A stretch of DNA of 60,000 bases from positions 858,631-918,630 of the forward strand of contig NC_134033.1 in NCBI RefSeq assembly GCF_964204645.1, given 5' to 3'. The notes beneath the pieces were generated by a model. It was not told the DNA's origin and ran no database searches. It worked only from the letters and a program-made list of their open reading frames with translations. A program made the translations under genes and the position numbers. Source of the stretch: Tubulanus polymorphus. Its lineage: Eukaryota > Nemertea > Palaeonemertea > Tubulaniformes > Tubulanidae. Below, piece after piece: positions 1 to 11,700 of this stretch; the stretch's first letter is position 1; the number at the start of each line of letters is the position of its first letter.

Positions 1-149
1 ATGGTTACATAAACTGAAGTCACTCCTAAAATGGTTAAAATTAAATCGATGAAGAAGATTTTAGGGTCTGGGGAAAAATAAACAAAAAAACAGTACAGTA
101 CACAGTGCAGGGGGCCAAGTGAGGTATAGAAACTAGAGTTGATAGTGGT

Positions 150-430
150 GTCCAGGAATTTTGACAAGTGCAGGGCTCAAGAACCTGGAATTTAGGGGGG
201 GGGGGTCAGCTGAATCTTGACAATAGCAGTGCCAAGATCTGGAATGTTGATTTTGTCAGGGGTCCATGGGAATCTTGACACGTGCAGGGCTCAGGAATCT
301 GGAAAGTAGGGTGTCCAGCACACTGCACAGCAGGAATTGACAATTGCAACACTCTGATCTGGATCCCAGGATCCCAGGATCTGGTGGATCTTGAGTTTGA
401 CAAGAAGTGCCCAGATCCGGATTCTTTTCC
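150..430. repeat. degenerate tandem repeat at left edge
   Basis: About five loosely related units of roughly 40-60 bp share the pattern 'aatcttgacaa..gtgcagggctcagga.tctgga'. No coding frame is convincing here. If the exon at 584-629 is read correctly, this stretch lies in the first intron of that minus-strand gene. Apart from this repeat I see nothing in 1-583. Confidence 0.5.
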
Positions 431-583
431 ACACATTGATAGGATAGGCCTACACAAATCCGATTGGGCCTAATCCGAAATCGAAAATGTGAAGTCGAAA
501 TTTGTAAAAAATCGAAACAATGTCAATGACACGTTAAAACAAAATGACAACCGTTGAAGTAAACTTGAAATGAATGAACTTAC

Positions 584-629
584 CGGCCAGACACAGCACT
601 AACGCGATTAGACTCCTCAGGTGTTGCAT
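584..629 (-). CDS. first coding exon of a secreted or membrane protein (partial)
   Basis: Reading the minus strand from the ATG at 629-627, 46 bases encode a start Met, a short polar/basic stretch and a hydrophobic core (LIALVLCLAG), then a consensus GTAAG donor at 583-579. This has the form of a signal peptide interrupted by a phase-1 intron, a common position for an intron just after a signal sequence. The rest of the gene lies left of position 1, so the product cannot be named. It is divergent from the COPS9 gene starting at 1220, which suggests a shared promoter interval. Short signal-peptide-like exons can arise by chance, so confidence is moderate. Confidence 0.45.
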
Positions 630-1219
630 TTTGCTGTTTTTTTTACGATCTGTTTCGGGATTTGTGAGGCGGATCTCTATGAAATTGTGAAGCTGTTACA
701 CCGACTACGGCAGTCGAGTTCACCCCGCCGAAATCTCCCGGAGTAATCGACGAAATGCGCTTCAATTTCAAAAAAGGAACGACAGTGATATTCAAAAATT
801 AGAAATATTTCTTCCGAATCTTTAGAAATTATCAGCTATGAAGATGAAGAATATTTTAAATGACGGATTAAACATTTTTGGAGGAAATAGGCGGGAGGAC
901 AATCGTAGGAATAGCCGCGAGTCATATGACTGTCATGTGGTGTTCACCGCTAGGTGGCGATAAAAACCCGGAAATGTTGCGTTAAACTGTAGAGAGTTCG
1001 AATCCCGATTTGATTTATCTATTTATTGAATTTGTAAATAATCTAATCATTGCTGATAATAAAGGCTATTGTTGGTCCAACTGCGGTTTTTATTTTGATT
1101 TTAAGATTTCCGATTTTCTGTCGACTAAATATTGAATTGAATTGAATAGACGCCATCTTGGATTTCATCGCTAGTCTGTGTCAACTTTCTATTCTATTTT
1201 GTGCGCAATTCTTCAGAAA
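630..1219. promoter_or_regulatory. candidate bidirectional promoter interval, with YY1-like motif
   Basis: This 590-bp gap separates two divergent start codons. It holds CpG-containing sequence near 690-760 and, at 1151-1161, the motif CGCCATCTTGG, which fits the YY1 core (AAGATGGCG on the other strand) common near starts of ubiquitously expressed animal genes. The motif lies 59 bp upstream of the COPS9 ATG, so it is probably in or next to the 5' UTR. At about 995-1005 there is a tRNA box-B-like string (GTTCGAATCC) without a convincing box A. Confidence 0.4.
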
Positions 1220-1919
1220 ATGAAGCCAACGTCGAACCCTCCCGTCCCCGATGAGATGTTCCCAGAAGGAGCCGGACCCTATATGGATATTGAGGAAGTT
1301 ATTGAGGTTCGTTCGCGTTTCATTTCGTCATTTAACTCTGGTCAATTATTCCTACTTCAAATTCAATTCAATGTTTCTTTATTGCGTCGAATAATCATGA
1401 GCGCGGTAATAATTGTTCTATATTTGTATTGAACTGTAGGCTGGCGGTTCAAGCGCGTTGCTGATGGATTTAGCAGCTAACGAGAAATCAGTTCATGCAG
1501 ACTTTTATAACGGTAAGAACTCGACGTCACAAGAACTTCAAATTCAAATTAATTAATTATTTATTGGCCCCTAAAATCAGCGAAACAAAATTGGATAATC
1601 TAGGTCTATAATTCTGTAATAATGAAGTCAACAAGACAAACAAGAAACATTAAGATTAAAAAAAGACAAAAATAGTCATCACAATACAAATACGATGGAA
1701 TCTTGATATTGATTATGGCCCTCATTTTGACGTCGAACTTCTCGTGAAATTTAATTACTAACCGATGATTTGGGGGTAGCACGTAACTGTACCACACAAC
1801 ACTGGAGGCGCAGGTTTGCCACACGAAGACTTGCCAAATGGCAAATTTGCCCATTCTTAATTTTCTCCCTTATATTTTCAGATTTCGATGATCTTTTTGA
1901 TGATGAGGATTTACAATGA
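1220..1919 (+). CDS. COPS9: COP9 signalosome complex subunit 9 (three exons)
   Basis: COPS9 is the small acidic ninth subunit of the COP9 signalosome, which removes NEDD8 from cullins and so regulates cullin-RING ubiquitin ligases in nucleus and cytoplasm. Coding exons are 1220-1297, 1440-1512 and 1882-1919, with GT-AG introns. The joined product is 62 residues (human about 57). It carries the family hallmarks in order: [13 protein letters not shown], then [16 protein letters not shown], then the acidic tail [12 protein letters not shown] immediately before the stop. The start is the ATG giving MKP, as in vertebrates. The exon-1 donor could instead be nine bases downstream (GAG|GTTCGT, exon end 1306), which would insert VIE; the earlier site matches the usual length better, the later one has the better donor. 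Identification is confident; only that boundary is open. Confidence 0.93.
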
Positions 1920-2259
1920 GGACTTACTCTGCTGGGGGCTTAGTGTGAGGATTTACTGTGATGCGTGGATCAAACATTTTTAAGGGTTTAATCTGTCCGA
2001 ATTCGGCAATGTTTCACTCGGTAAATAACATTTTATGAGCAGCCATTCAATCTAGTTATCCGCGATGCTTCTTCTGTTTCTCGTAACCCAAAAAAATTGT
2101 GACCGCATTTCGAATTTCGACTCAGGCATTTCTCAGCGCGAGAAGGCGCTTCAATTGTTACCATCAGGAGGAACTCTTAGCAATAAAAACAAAATCGGCT
2201 CAAAAAAGGGTTTCCATGAAAAGGTTTTATATATGATTGTGTTTAAATGCCAGTCACCA

Positions 2260-2466
2260 AATAAACCTTAAAACTAAAATTTTGTTTGTCGCATCTAAGT
2301 CTGGCTCCAGTTTCACAGTTCACAAAAAATTGAACTCTTAAGAAAACGATTCTCTCCTTAAATTCAGTTTATCTTTTAATCGATTTAAAAGTTAGTGAAG
2401 CTGGGCCGGGTATAATTCTGTAAATATTTCATCTGCCTGTAAATACTGTTGTTTGTTGTCAATAAA
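2260..2466 (+). terminator. candidate COPS9 polyadenylation signals
   Basis: AATAAA hexamers lie at 2260-2265 and 2461-2466, about 340 and 540 bp after the COPS9 stop codon. Either could end the transcript. Nothing else gene-like is visible between the stop codon and here. Confidence 0.35.
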
Positions 2467-2479
2467 ACATTAAGCAATT

Positions 2480-3331
2480 TAAAGCTAAATGTAATAGAAC
2501 ATTTGTTCCATTTTACTTTATGTTAAAGAAGAGGCAGTAGTGAAATGGATGACCGTACAGTGCTGCCATCGGCGGAATTTATGTGAACTCGCAATCCAAA
2601 ATTACGTAATTTCCACTTTAAGAAGTTTCTACCAGGGACGACGACTGTGATTGTGATGTAACAGACGTAACAAGCAGCCAGGGCCAAATTCGGTGTTCAT
2701 GATATCTAGTAGACTTAGACTAGTGGTTTGAAACCAATAACCAAATGCGCTCGAATGAAGTTCCGACTATTAACTGGCATTCGGTTTCAGGTTCGACTTT
2801 ACAGTCGCGACGGTCGAATAACTCAGAAGTTGGTCTCTCGTCGAGAAAAATAAACATTTCAGTCAAATTTTCAAACGAAATGATTTTAGATAGAAATATA
2901 AACTTTATTCAGAAGTGACAGGCTGTATGCACATATATATATACATGACACCGAGGACCTTCTGAAACATACAAAACACAAGAGAGAGAGAGAGAGCAAA
3001 TTAAACACACCCGTTCGACCACTGTAATTCCACATCGATGATCCACTTCGCTTTGTTTAAGCATTGTTTAGTATCGAGTGAGTGGTTTGCGTGTGAACGC
3101 GTTCTCTAATTAGGCACGGGACAAATTTGGCCCGAGCCGGATACGGGCCAAACCGTCTCCGTGTGATCGCGGCTATAGACTCTATCGATAGTTTCGACTC
3201 GAAATGAGTTTGTTTCCAACAATAGATCCGCAGGCGCATACAATGGATCGATAGTAGTGTCACGTGTGCAAACTGATGAATTTGAATATAACACTTAACA
3301 CTGCTCACTTAAACACCAACAAATAGGCCTA
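2480..3331. other. intergenic, no gene recognised
   Basis: This stretch between COPS9 and the first MITE holds only a short (GA)n run near 2981-2996 and a short TA run near 2933-2944. Minus-strand open frames around 3060-3310 reach only 60-80 codons and match nothing I recognise. Confidence 0.4.
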
Positions 3332-3563
3332 CAGGGTCCGATCTAAACACTTGTCCGATTGCCCGGGACAAGTATATTATCATAAGGGCAAGTAGATTAT
3401 CATTATCACTTGTCCGCCGTGCTAGTGCAATTTTATGTCTCAAAGCATGCGATACAACAGTTGGACCGCTTGTGTAGGGCAAGTAGATTTTTGAGGGGGC
3501 AAGCGAAATTTCGGATATGCTTGCCCCCGGGCAGGCGGTTCTTATTCCTTAGATCGGACCCTG
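3332..3563. mobile_element. MITE-like element with 15-bp perfect terminal inverted repeats
   Basis: The interval begins CAGGGTCCGATCTAA and ends with its exact reverse complement. The interior has further inverted motifs around GCCCGGG and 'aagtag', and no coding capacity. Total 232 bp. The CAGGG...CCCTG ends recall hAT-type elements, but I do not see a clear 8-bp target duplication, so the superfamily is uncertain. Confidence 0.75.
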
Positions 3564-4580
3564 AAATATATAAATGTAAAATACCACAAATCGTTGAAAG
3601 ACTAAAAAGTTTATTTCAAATACTAGAATTATTTCGGATGATGGTTCCTTATACTTTTAGAACTGAAGAAAATAAATTTTTAAGTCGTTTTAACTTATTC
3701 TAGGAATTTCACATTTATTCTTTTCATCGTGGATATTGTGATCTAACGCCGATATTTTTTAAAGAACTAATTGATATTTCGACACGTTCTAAGGTGGAAC
3801 CTTCAGGGGACCAGGTTCGTTTTAAATGATAGTTCACTGTACTATGAACTTAATTGATGTTGTCATATATTGGGACAAAATTCTAGTTTTGTAATAACCC
3901 GACAAATCGTCCAAACGAGGTTCCACTGTTTATAGTTTTTACAGTTTAACGATCTCGAAAAATGTATTTTTTTTTCGCGCGAAAACGAAATTTCGGCGAT
4001 AAAAAGACGATTCCTAGTGAAATAAACACGTAGCGATTCCTAGTGAAATAAACACGCAGTGAATCAACCATCGAAGAAATAAATGTAATTTTCAAACGGT
4101 TGATTTTGAAACCTCGTCAGAATCAACTATTCTCTCTAAAATTCGCAGAAGTGTAGTCTATACAGTGCAAAGCGTGCAAATTAAAATCGTTTTTAAAAAT
4201 CGTCTCTTTCATCTCCGCATAAATTGATAGTGAATTAAATATATATCTATTGATTACACTATTTGTGCTTGATAATAATTTATATATATATATATATATA
4301 TATATATGCAAATTCATAATTCTATTTACAATTTTATTGTTCGCAAAGACATATATATCACCTTAATACCAGATGGACATTTAGGGTACCTTAGGGAGGG
4401 GGGTTTGAGTTGCAGGTGAGCCAGGGGGAGGGGGAGGGAGGTGCGGGGAAACCAAAACCCTGTGAATGAAAATCCAAGCAGACACTAGTGATGGAGGGAT
4501 TTGACAATGATACGCGTGAACCATAGCTTGAAACCAGTTCCACAGTTGTGTAAGTAAGTTATATTTCAGCTTGTTGGGGA
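3564..4580. other. AT-rich intergenic stretch, no gene
   Basis: It contains a 24-bp direct duplication (gcgattcctagtgaaataaa) near 4008-4058 and a (TA)n run at about 4270-4307. No open frame here looks coding. Confidence 0.4.
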
Positions 4581-4658
4581 TCCAGTTCCACAGTTCTGGA
4601 CCCAGTTCCACAGTTCTGGACCCAGTTCCACAGTTCTGGACTCAGTTCCACAGTTCTG
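4581..4658. repeat. 20-bp tandem repeat of the 'GTTCCACAGTT' family
   Basis: Four head-to-tail copies of a 20-bp unit built on CCAGTTCCACAGTTCTGGA. The same GTTCCACAGTT core, in either orientation, forms arrays at many other places in the window. Confidence 0.8.
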
Positions 4659-4910
4659 TGTAAAATGGTACACGATGAAAATTATACAAATAATCTTTTA
4701 GATAGCCAGAGATGTATTAATGATATCATTGATTGGAAATATAATATTGTTGTTAGATTTCACTGAAATCAAGCGTTGTTTTTTTTTTTTTCTATTTACA
4801 TGCGCAGATAAAATAAATATCAATATTAATAAATAAATATATATCCTATAATGTAGAGGGACTTATATCGATCAACCTTAAATTCCAAGTTTCTGCAGGT
4901 ATTTATCTAC

Positions 4911-5042
4911 AGCCTGTCCCTGCCTGCACCCCTCGAGGGAGTTAGCCTGACCCTGCCAGCACCCCTCGAGGGGGTCAGCCTGTCCCTGCCTGCACCCCTC
5001 GAGGGAGTTAGCCTGTCCCTGCCTGCACCCCTCGAGGGGGTC
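4911..5042. repeat. 33-bp x 4 tandem repeat
   Basis: Exactly four units of 33 bp, each containing CACCCCTCGAGGG; units 1 and 3 are identical, while 2 and 4 differ at a few positions. Intergenic, downstream of the TM9SF2 stop codon. Confidence 0.85.
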
Positions 5043-5178
5043 GTGGGGGTACGCATGGATACCGAATTCAAATCTTTATTTAGGGAAAGAAATTGTTTCG
5101 TGCTATTGAAGAAAAAAAAAGCAACTCAATTAAAATAACAGTTATTTACATTTCAGCATTGACGAACATTTAGACAAA

Positions 5179-5315
5179 CCGGCTTAAGTCACGAGTCGCA
5201 CAGTCGTGACTACAGTCCAAAAATGGTCTGAAACCCTAATCTTGGTCTAAAAGCCGTTGAATCGGCTTTAGAACTAAAGATGGACTCAAAGCCATGACTA
5301 TATAACTGCCCCTTA
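5179..5315. mobile_element. foldback element, 'TTAAGTC...GACTATGGAACC' family copy 1 (diverged)
   Basis: An imperfect palindrome of about 137 bp with internal segments like 'ccaaaaatggtct' and 'ttggtctaaa' mirrored as 'aagatggactcaaa'. Related copies lie at 20629-20777, 25690-25835, 26090-26215 and 51998-52135. Non-coding and MITE-like. Confidence 0.5.
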
Positions 5316-6007
5316 ATGTAATGATGACTGTTGATTTACACCAAGTAAATTGAATTGCAAATAAATGTATTTACTAAATATATTTACTATTTTATAAATT
5401 AGCATTAAAAAATAGAGATTACTTCAGTTATGTTACAAATTATCCAAATGATGACTTAACCAGGTTTGACTGTACAATTTGTTTCTAAAATTACAATGTC
5501 ACCACGACTAAGAAAACGTAAATATTTGTGTAACTATTTCAACAGCGAGTGACGTTATTTCGAAATAGCCCGATTGAATCCAATTTAAAATGGTTAACGT
5601 TGATATGACATTAAAATTGAGACCGAGGTTTTCAGGGGTGGGCCCAGAGGCCAGTTCTGAAGGATTTGTCACATCACAACAGGACATTGCGAAGTCCAAA
5701 ATGGCAATAAAACACACCCGCAATGTAGCTATTATCTTTTTCGACAAAAAAGGGCGCTCAAAAAAATTTCGATGGTTTTGAACAAGTCTCAAAAGTAACC
5801 TGTATTCAGGAAATTCAGAATAAATTCAAAAATTTGAATTCTTACTCAATCCTAACCGCAAAATTTGAAACTTAAAACTTGAAACTGGATTAAGAACCGG
5901 TACAAAGAAAGAAATTTCACAACGGGCAAAATGACATGGACAGATTATAGCATTGTGTCTGCTCACTAGGGGGCGTTGATAGGCCGTCTGCTCATCAGGG
6001 GGCGTTA

Positions 6008-8293
6008 CTAGTCGACTTTCACGACGCTGTATATTTTGCTGACGAACCAGAAACACGCGAAAAATCCGATCGTTCCTGAAGAAATGAGAGAAATTCCGTT
6101 AAAATTCTGAACGTCGGTTACGTTTCGGTTAAATTCGAAAATTCTAACTCGGCGACGACGTTTTTTTTTTTTACCTGTCAACAGGAAGAAACAGAACACC
6201 ATAATCAACGTGTATCCGAAATAAAGGAATGTACTCGCGGCGCCCTCTATCTCGAGTTTCGCGACGAAATAGTGGATGCAATAAACGAACAGGTAGAACG
6301 CGGTGAAACCGCTCGTCAGAAACGAACGCCACCACCAGTGATAATCCTGCAAAAATAAAATCAAATATTAAATATAGCCGCAAAGCAGCGATAACGGGTT
6401 TTCTGCTTTATTGATATAATCCTTCAAATGAAATATAGTGGCAAAGCACAGAATGGCCAGTTTCCAGTCTTTTACAAATCCCTTTTTCCCTGATTTTTCC
6501 ATGTTTATTACACAAAATTCCCCGAGAGTGAATCGGAGAAATTTCTAGGTTTGAAATGTAACAATCTATTCATTTTTCATTGAATCCCGTACGTGGCCAA
6601 TAGCATTATCCGAAATCCTGGAGTTTTACAGGTTTTTGGTGAAATTTATCAATTTCCAGGAGTTTTCCCAGATTTTTTTGTTTCCTGGGTTTTCGAGGTC
6701 AGTGGCGCCACCCTGAAGCAGCAATAATAGGTTTACTATTCAATAGATATCGCTGAAATATTCAATGGTGAAAGATACAATAGAATCAGATTGTAGAGAT
6801 CCCCGTGGTGGCGAAATATCTTAATGAAGTTTTCGCAGTCCGAAGTTTTTTTTTTTTAGAAGGCAAATGACACTCACCTCGGCGCAAAGATGGAAATAGC
6901 AAAGTAAAATGGTCGCTTCTGAACAGGTTATAATTAAAATGATGAAAACTAGAAACAGAAATCCGAACATGTAGTACATCTGATGTGACCTGAAAAACAT
7001 TTTAAAAAAACGCAAAAATGTCTTAGATATTTTTTTATCCAAACTCATCGAGAACAATTAAGACCCAAGTTCTCCTTTCGAAGATAGCAGTGAATTTTCG
7101 CAAGGAATTTCAAAGACTTAAACAACTTAACCCTTTCAATGCTGACTAATCAATACCCTTTAGTGCTAGAGTTAATTTGAAAATTTTTAAAAAATTCCAC
7201 CCTAGTGTGTTAAATAACGGGAATACCACTATAGTGCGTCTACACCGCGGCGCGGTGTATCGTTAGTTACCAGTATTTCACTATGTTTGACAGGTGCTGC
7301 CATTTTTCAAGAGAGATAATCAATGATTACATCAATACACCGCAGTGCAGTGTACTAGTAAAATCCATCACTGATTTATACACTGATTTATGTAGACGCA
7401 CTGAAAGGGTTAAAACATTATTGCCCTGATTCGTGACTGGATAAATGTATTTTTTTTGCGATTCCGACTGAAAAAGCAACTTAATTTTTAAGAAACTTTT
7501 CTTAAGAAACTTTTTGAAAGACCCAAACCAATAAACAAATACAGTCGACCACGCTGCACATAGATTAGGCTCAGTTACTCTTAAGCTACTAAGAAAAACA
7601 TGGTTTTAATGTCACTCGTGCGTCGGATGACTTTTAGTTATTTTCGGAAAACCGGGACCCGAGATTTTGAGACGCTTACCATATACTATTGAGAATGAAG
7701 AATAGCTGAATGAAGATACAGCCAAACGGTAAAACTCCTCCCATCAGTATCCCTGGTAACGGTTTAGTGTAAAACGATTGGTCGGGAATCTGTCGCGGAA
7801 TCTGATTCGTTCTCACCGGATGTTCCACTTGCTGCAAATCAACATACATTTACATACATTTACATACATTAACATACATTAACATAGATTTACATAAATC
7901 AGGCATCGAAATTATTCACAGAAGCCGAAAATCGTAATTTCGAATCGCGAATAGCGCTCACCCGTCTCTTGAAACCGAAATACGCGCCGACGAACGTGAG
8001 CGGTACCGACACGCCGAACCACAACGCCAACAGCGCCACCAGCGTACCGAACGGTATCGCCGCCGAGCTACTCTTCGCCCACAATATCAAATTCATGATG
8101 AAAAAGTCGACGAATACGAGACTGAAAAAACGTAACGAGAAAATTTCATTCGGCGATTATTCCTCGCGTTAAAACGAACGTTTTCGATTCGTAAATTCGA
8201 TGAAGTTTATTATTTACCCCGGACAAAAGAAAGCCGTTAATATCACATTACTTTTCCACTTCTCACCTCCAAACACTACAAATACATATACAA

Positions 8294-8368
<75 letters not shown>

Positions 8369-8699
8369 TTATCATTATTATTTTTATTATTATTATTATT
8401 AGCTTTATTATCTTCATATGTAATTATCACTTAGTTTAGTTTATTATTTTTTCAGGGCAATCCCCCTTTCAGGCCCAGCCCCTAGGGCTTGGGGTTGTCC
8501 TTCTTATTTATGTACCTATTTATCTATAAAATTATATCCAAAGAAATTATGTCTAATTATCTTGGACGTATTATAAGTAAATAAATAATTCATTCATTCA
8601 TTCATTCATTCATTCATTCATTCATTCATTCATTCATTCATTCATTCATTCATTCATTCATTCATTCATTCATGCATTCATTCATTCATTCATGCATTC

Positions 8700-8750
<51 letters not shown>

Positions 8751-11700
8751 GTACACATCGAAATCCCGAGACTGGGTGTTCTCTGGAACAAATTCCCCCT
8801 ATGACATCATTATTGACTTACTCTTATAGACGCGTGCTGATATATATCCAGCTGGAGTTCCTAGACACACATACAGAACAATAACGCAAGTCATCAGAGC
8901 GCCGCGATTGTTCGGAGATAAAAATCCGAAACACGCAAAACCTACAAAAACAACAAATCATAGATAAACATCGACGTAAAATTGACACATCAGCAGTTGA
9001 TACAATCAGAGGCGGCAGACGCTCAAAAAATGGTTAGATTTAACCGGTGGATAGTTGACATAGTCCGAAAACAGGTTCAAAAGATGAGTTATCATCCCGT
9101 ACACAGCCCCCATCTTAGGTAAAATCAACACATCTGCGGTTAATACAATCAGAGGCAGACGCTCAAAAAATGGTTAGAGTTAACCAGTGGATAGTTGACA
9201 TAGTCCGAAAACAGGTTCAAAAGATGAGTTAGCATCCCGTACACAGCCCCCATCTTAGGTAAAATCAACACATCTGCGGTTAATACAATCAGAGGCAGAC
9301 GCTCAAAAAATGGTTAGAGTTAACCAGTGGATAGTTGACATAGTCCGAAAAGAGGTTCAAAAGATGAGTTAGCATCCCGTACACAGCCCCCATCTTACGT
9401 AAAATTAACACGAACCAATCAGAGGCAGCAGACGCTCTTAAGTTGGTTAGAGCAAATAGTTAACACAGTGACAATTATAAGTTCATCGTTACTACGGTTT
9501 TTAATATATACCGGTTATTATCGACCAACTGGCCTCAGGAAGGATTATAACCTCATACTTAAAGACAATTTTAAAATTCATAAATTCTGAACTCCGCTGT
9601 ATACGGCATTAAAAAAGGGGATTGAAATATTTCGAGACATTTTTCGGTTTTTTTTTAAGATAACAATATCTAATAAATACAATAGATTAGGCGAATACAA
9701 AATTTAAATTCTAAATCGATACTAAAATCGTAGATATTTTACCTAATGTGATGAACGTCATGCAGAGTATTTGAACTCCGCTGCCGAGCAAAACCGACAA
9801 CATCATTCCTTTACGCGGGGGCCGGAAAACATCTCCGTGAACGAGTTTCCATCCGAATTCCTCCTGAGCGTCCTCCTGTAACCGCGGGAAACGAGACAAC
9901 AGAGAGAGAGTTAGAATGATTGATACTGAGACGGCAGCATTTCTACAGATCACTCATTCCTGGATGTAAGAAGGAGTCTTCGAGGAGTTATATATAAAAA
10001 AGAAAATTTAAGGAATGCCCACAATCACTTTCATATCCTAATCACTGTAGACACCTCCTAAATCCGTGTACACGGCCTATTTCGGTAAACCTATATTCTG
10101 TAAGCTAATTTCAATCCTTAACACAACCTAAATTTGGTAACCGATTGATAACAAATAGATCCTGCTTAGAACTGTATGGAGTTAGTCTAATGCACTTCTT
10201 TCTGCAGAATCTGATTGCTGCCTATTTCTCAAAATTGAAGGTGTTTCTAGTGTCATTTCGTTAAAACCTAAGGAGTTGTAGATAGTAGCTAGTTTGGCCG
10301 CAGGGCGGGGAATTGTAGGGAGTAGCTAGTTTGGCCGCAGGGCGGGGAATTGTAGGGAGTAGCTAGTTTGGCCGCAGGGCGGGGAATTGTAGGGAGTAGC
10401 TAGTTTGGCCGCAGGGCGGGGAATTGTAGGGAGTAGCTAGTTTGGCCGCAGGGCGGGGAATTGTAGGGAGTAGCTAGTTTGGCCGCAGGGCGGGGAATTG
10501 TAGGGAGTAGCTAGTTTGGCCGCAGGGCGGGGAATTGTAGGGAGTAGCTAGTTTGGCCGCAGGGCGGGGAATTGTAGGGAGTAGCTAGTTTGGCCGCAGG
10601 GCGGGGAATTGTAGGGAGTAGCTAGTTTGGCCGCAGGGCGGGGAATTGTAGGGAGTAGCTAGTTTGGCCGCAGGGCGGGGAATTGTAGGGAGTAGCTAGT
10701 TTGGCCGCAGGGCGGGGAATTGTAGGGAGTAGCTAGTTTGGCCGCAGGGCGGGGAATTGTAGGGAGTAGCTAGTTTGGCCGCAGGGCGGGGAATTGTAGA
10801 GAGTAGCTAGTTTGGCCGCAGGGCGGGGAATTGTAGAGAGTAGCTAGTTTGGCCGCAGGGCGGGGAATTGTAGAGAGTAGCTAGTTTGGCCGCAGGGCGG
10901 GGAATTGTAGGGAGTAGCTAGTTTGGCCGCAGGGCGGGGAATTGTAGGGAGTAGCTAGTTTGGCCGCAGGGCGGGGAATTGTAGGGAGTAGCTAGTTTGG
11001 CCGCAGGGCGGGGAATTGTAGGGAGTAGCTAGTTTGGCCGCAGGGCGGGGAATTGTAGAGAGTAGCTAGTTTGGCCGCAGGGCGGGGAATTGTAGAGAGT
11101 AGCTAGTTTGGCCGCAGGGCGGGGAATTGTAGAGAGTAGCTAGTTTGGCCGCAGGGCGGGGAATTGTAGGGAGTAGCTAGTTTGGCCGCAGGGCGGGGAA
11201 TTGTAGGGAGTAGCTAGTTTGGCCGCAGGGCGGGGAATTGTAGGGAGTAGCTAGTTTGGCCGTAGGGCGGGGAATTGTAGGGAGTAGCTAGTTTGGCCGC
11301 AGGGCGGGGAATTGTAGGGAGTAGCTAGTTTGGCCGCAGGGCGGGGAATTGTAGAGAGCAGCTAGTTTGGCCGCAGGGCGGGGAATTGTAGGGAGTAGCT
11401 AGTTTGGCCGCAGGGCGGGGAATGCGGTTCGTACTTACAGCATTATCCATCTGATTGTATCTAGCGATATCTTTATGTAACGTCCTCAGCAGAATCATAG
11501 CGACCATACCGGACAGGAACAACACGATCACTAACGAGTTCATTATACTACAAAACAATTAATATTCAAATCGTTAATTTCTCTGATCAGTCATTTCCGG
11601 ATATATCTGCGTCATTTTCATATCCTTCCTAAATCGGTACGGGTTATCTCGGTAAACATTTTATTCGATGGTTTTGTAATCAAAGTTTCGTTCTTAAGAC

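Noticed and set aside
3057-3308. Minus-strand frames as a terminal exon
   Set aside because: Two overlapping frames of similar length, no acceptor clearly in phase, and no recognised domain.
8200-8439. Open frames rich in Leu/Ile (plus) and Asn (minus)
   Set aside because: They are translations of a (TTA)n microsatellite in a TM9SF2 intron; the only real coding here is exon 12 on the minus strand (8218-8275).
10287-11423. CRISPR array
   Set aside because: Units are directly abutting with no unique spacers, and the locus is an intron of an animal gene.
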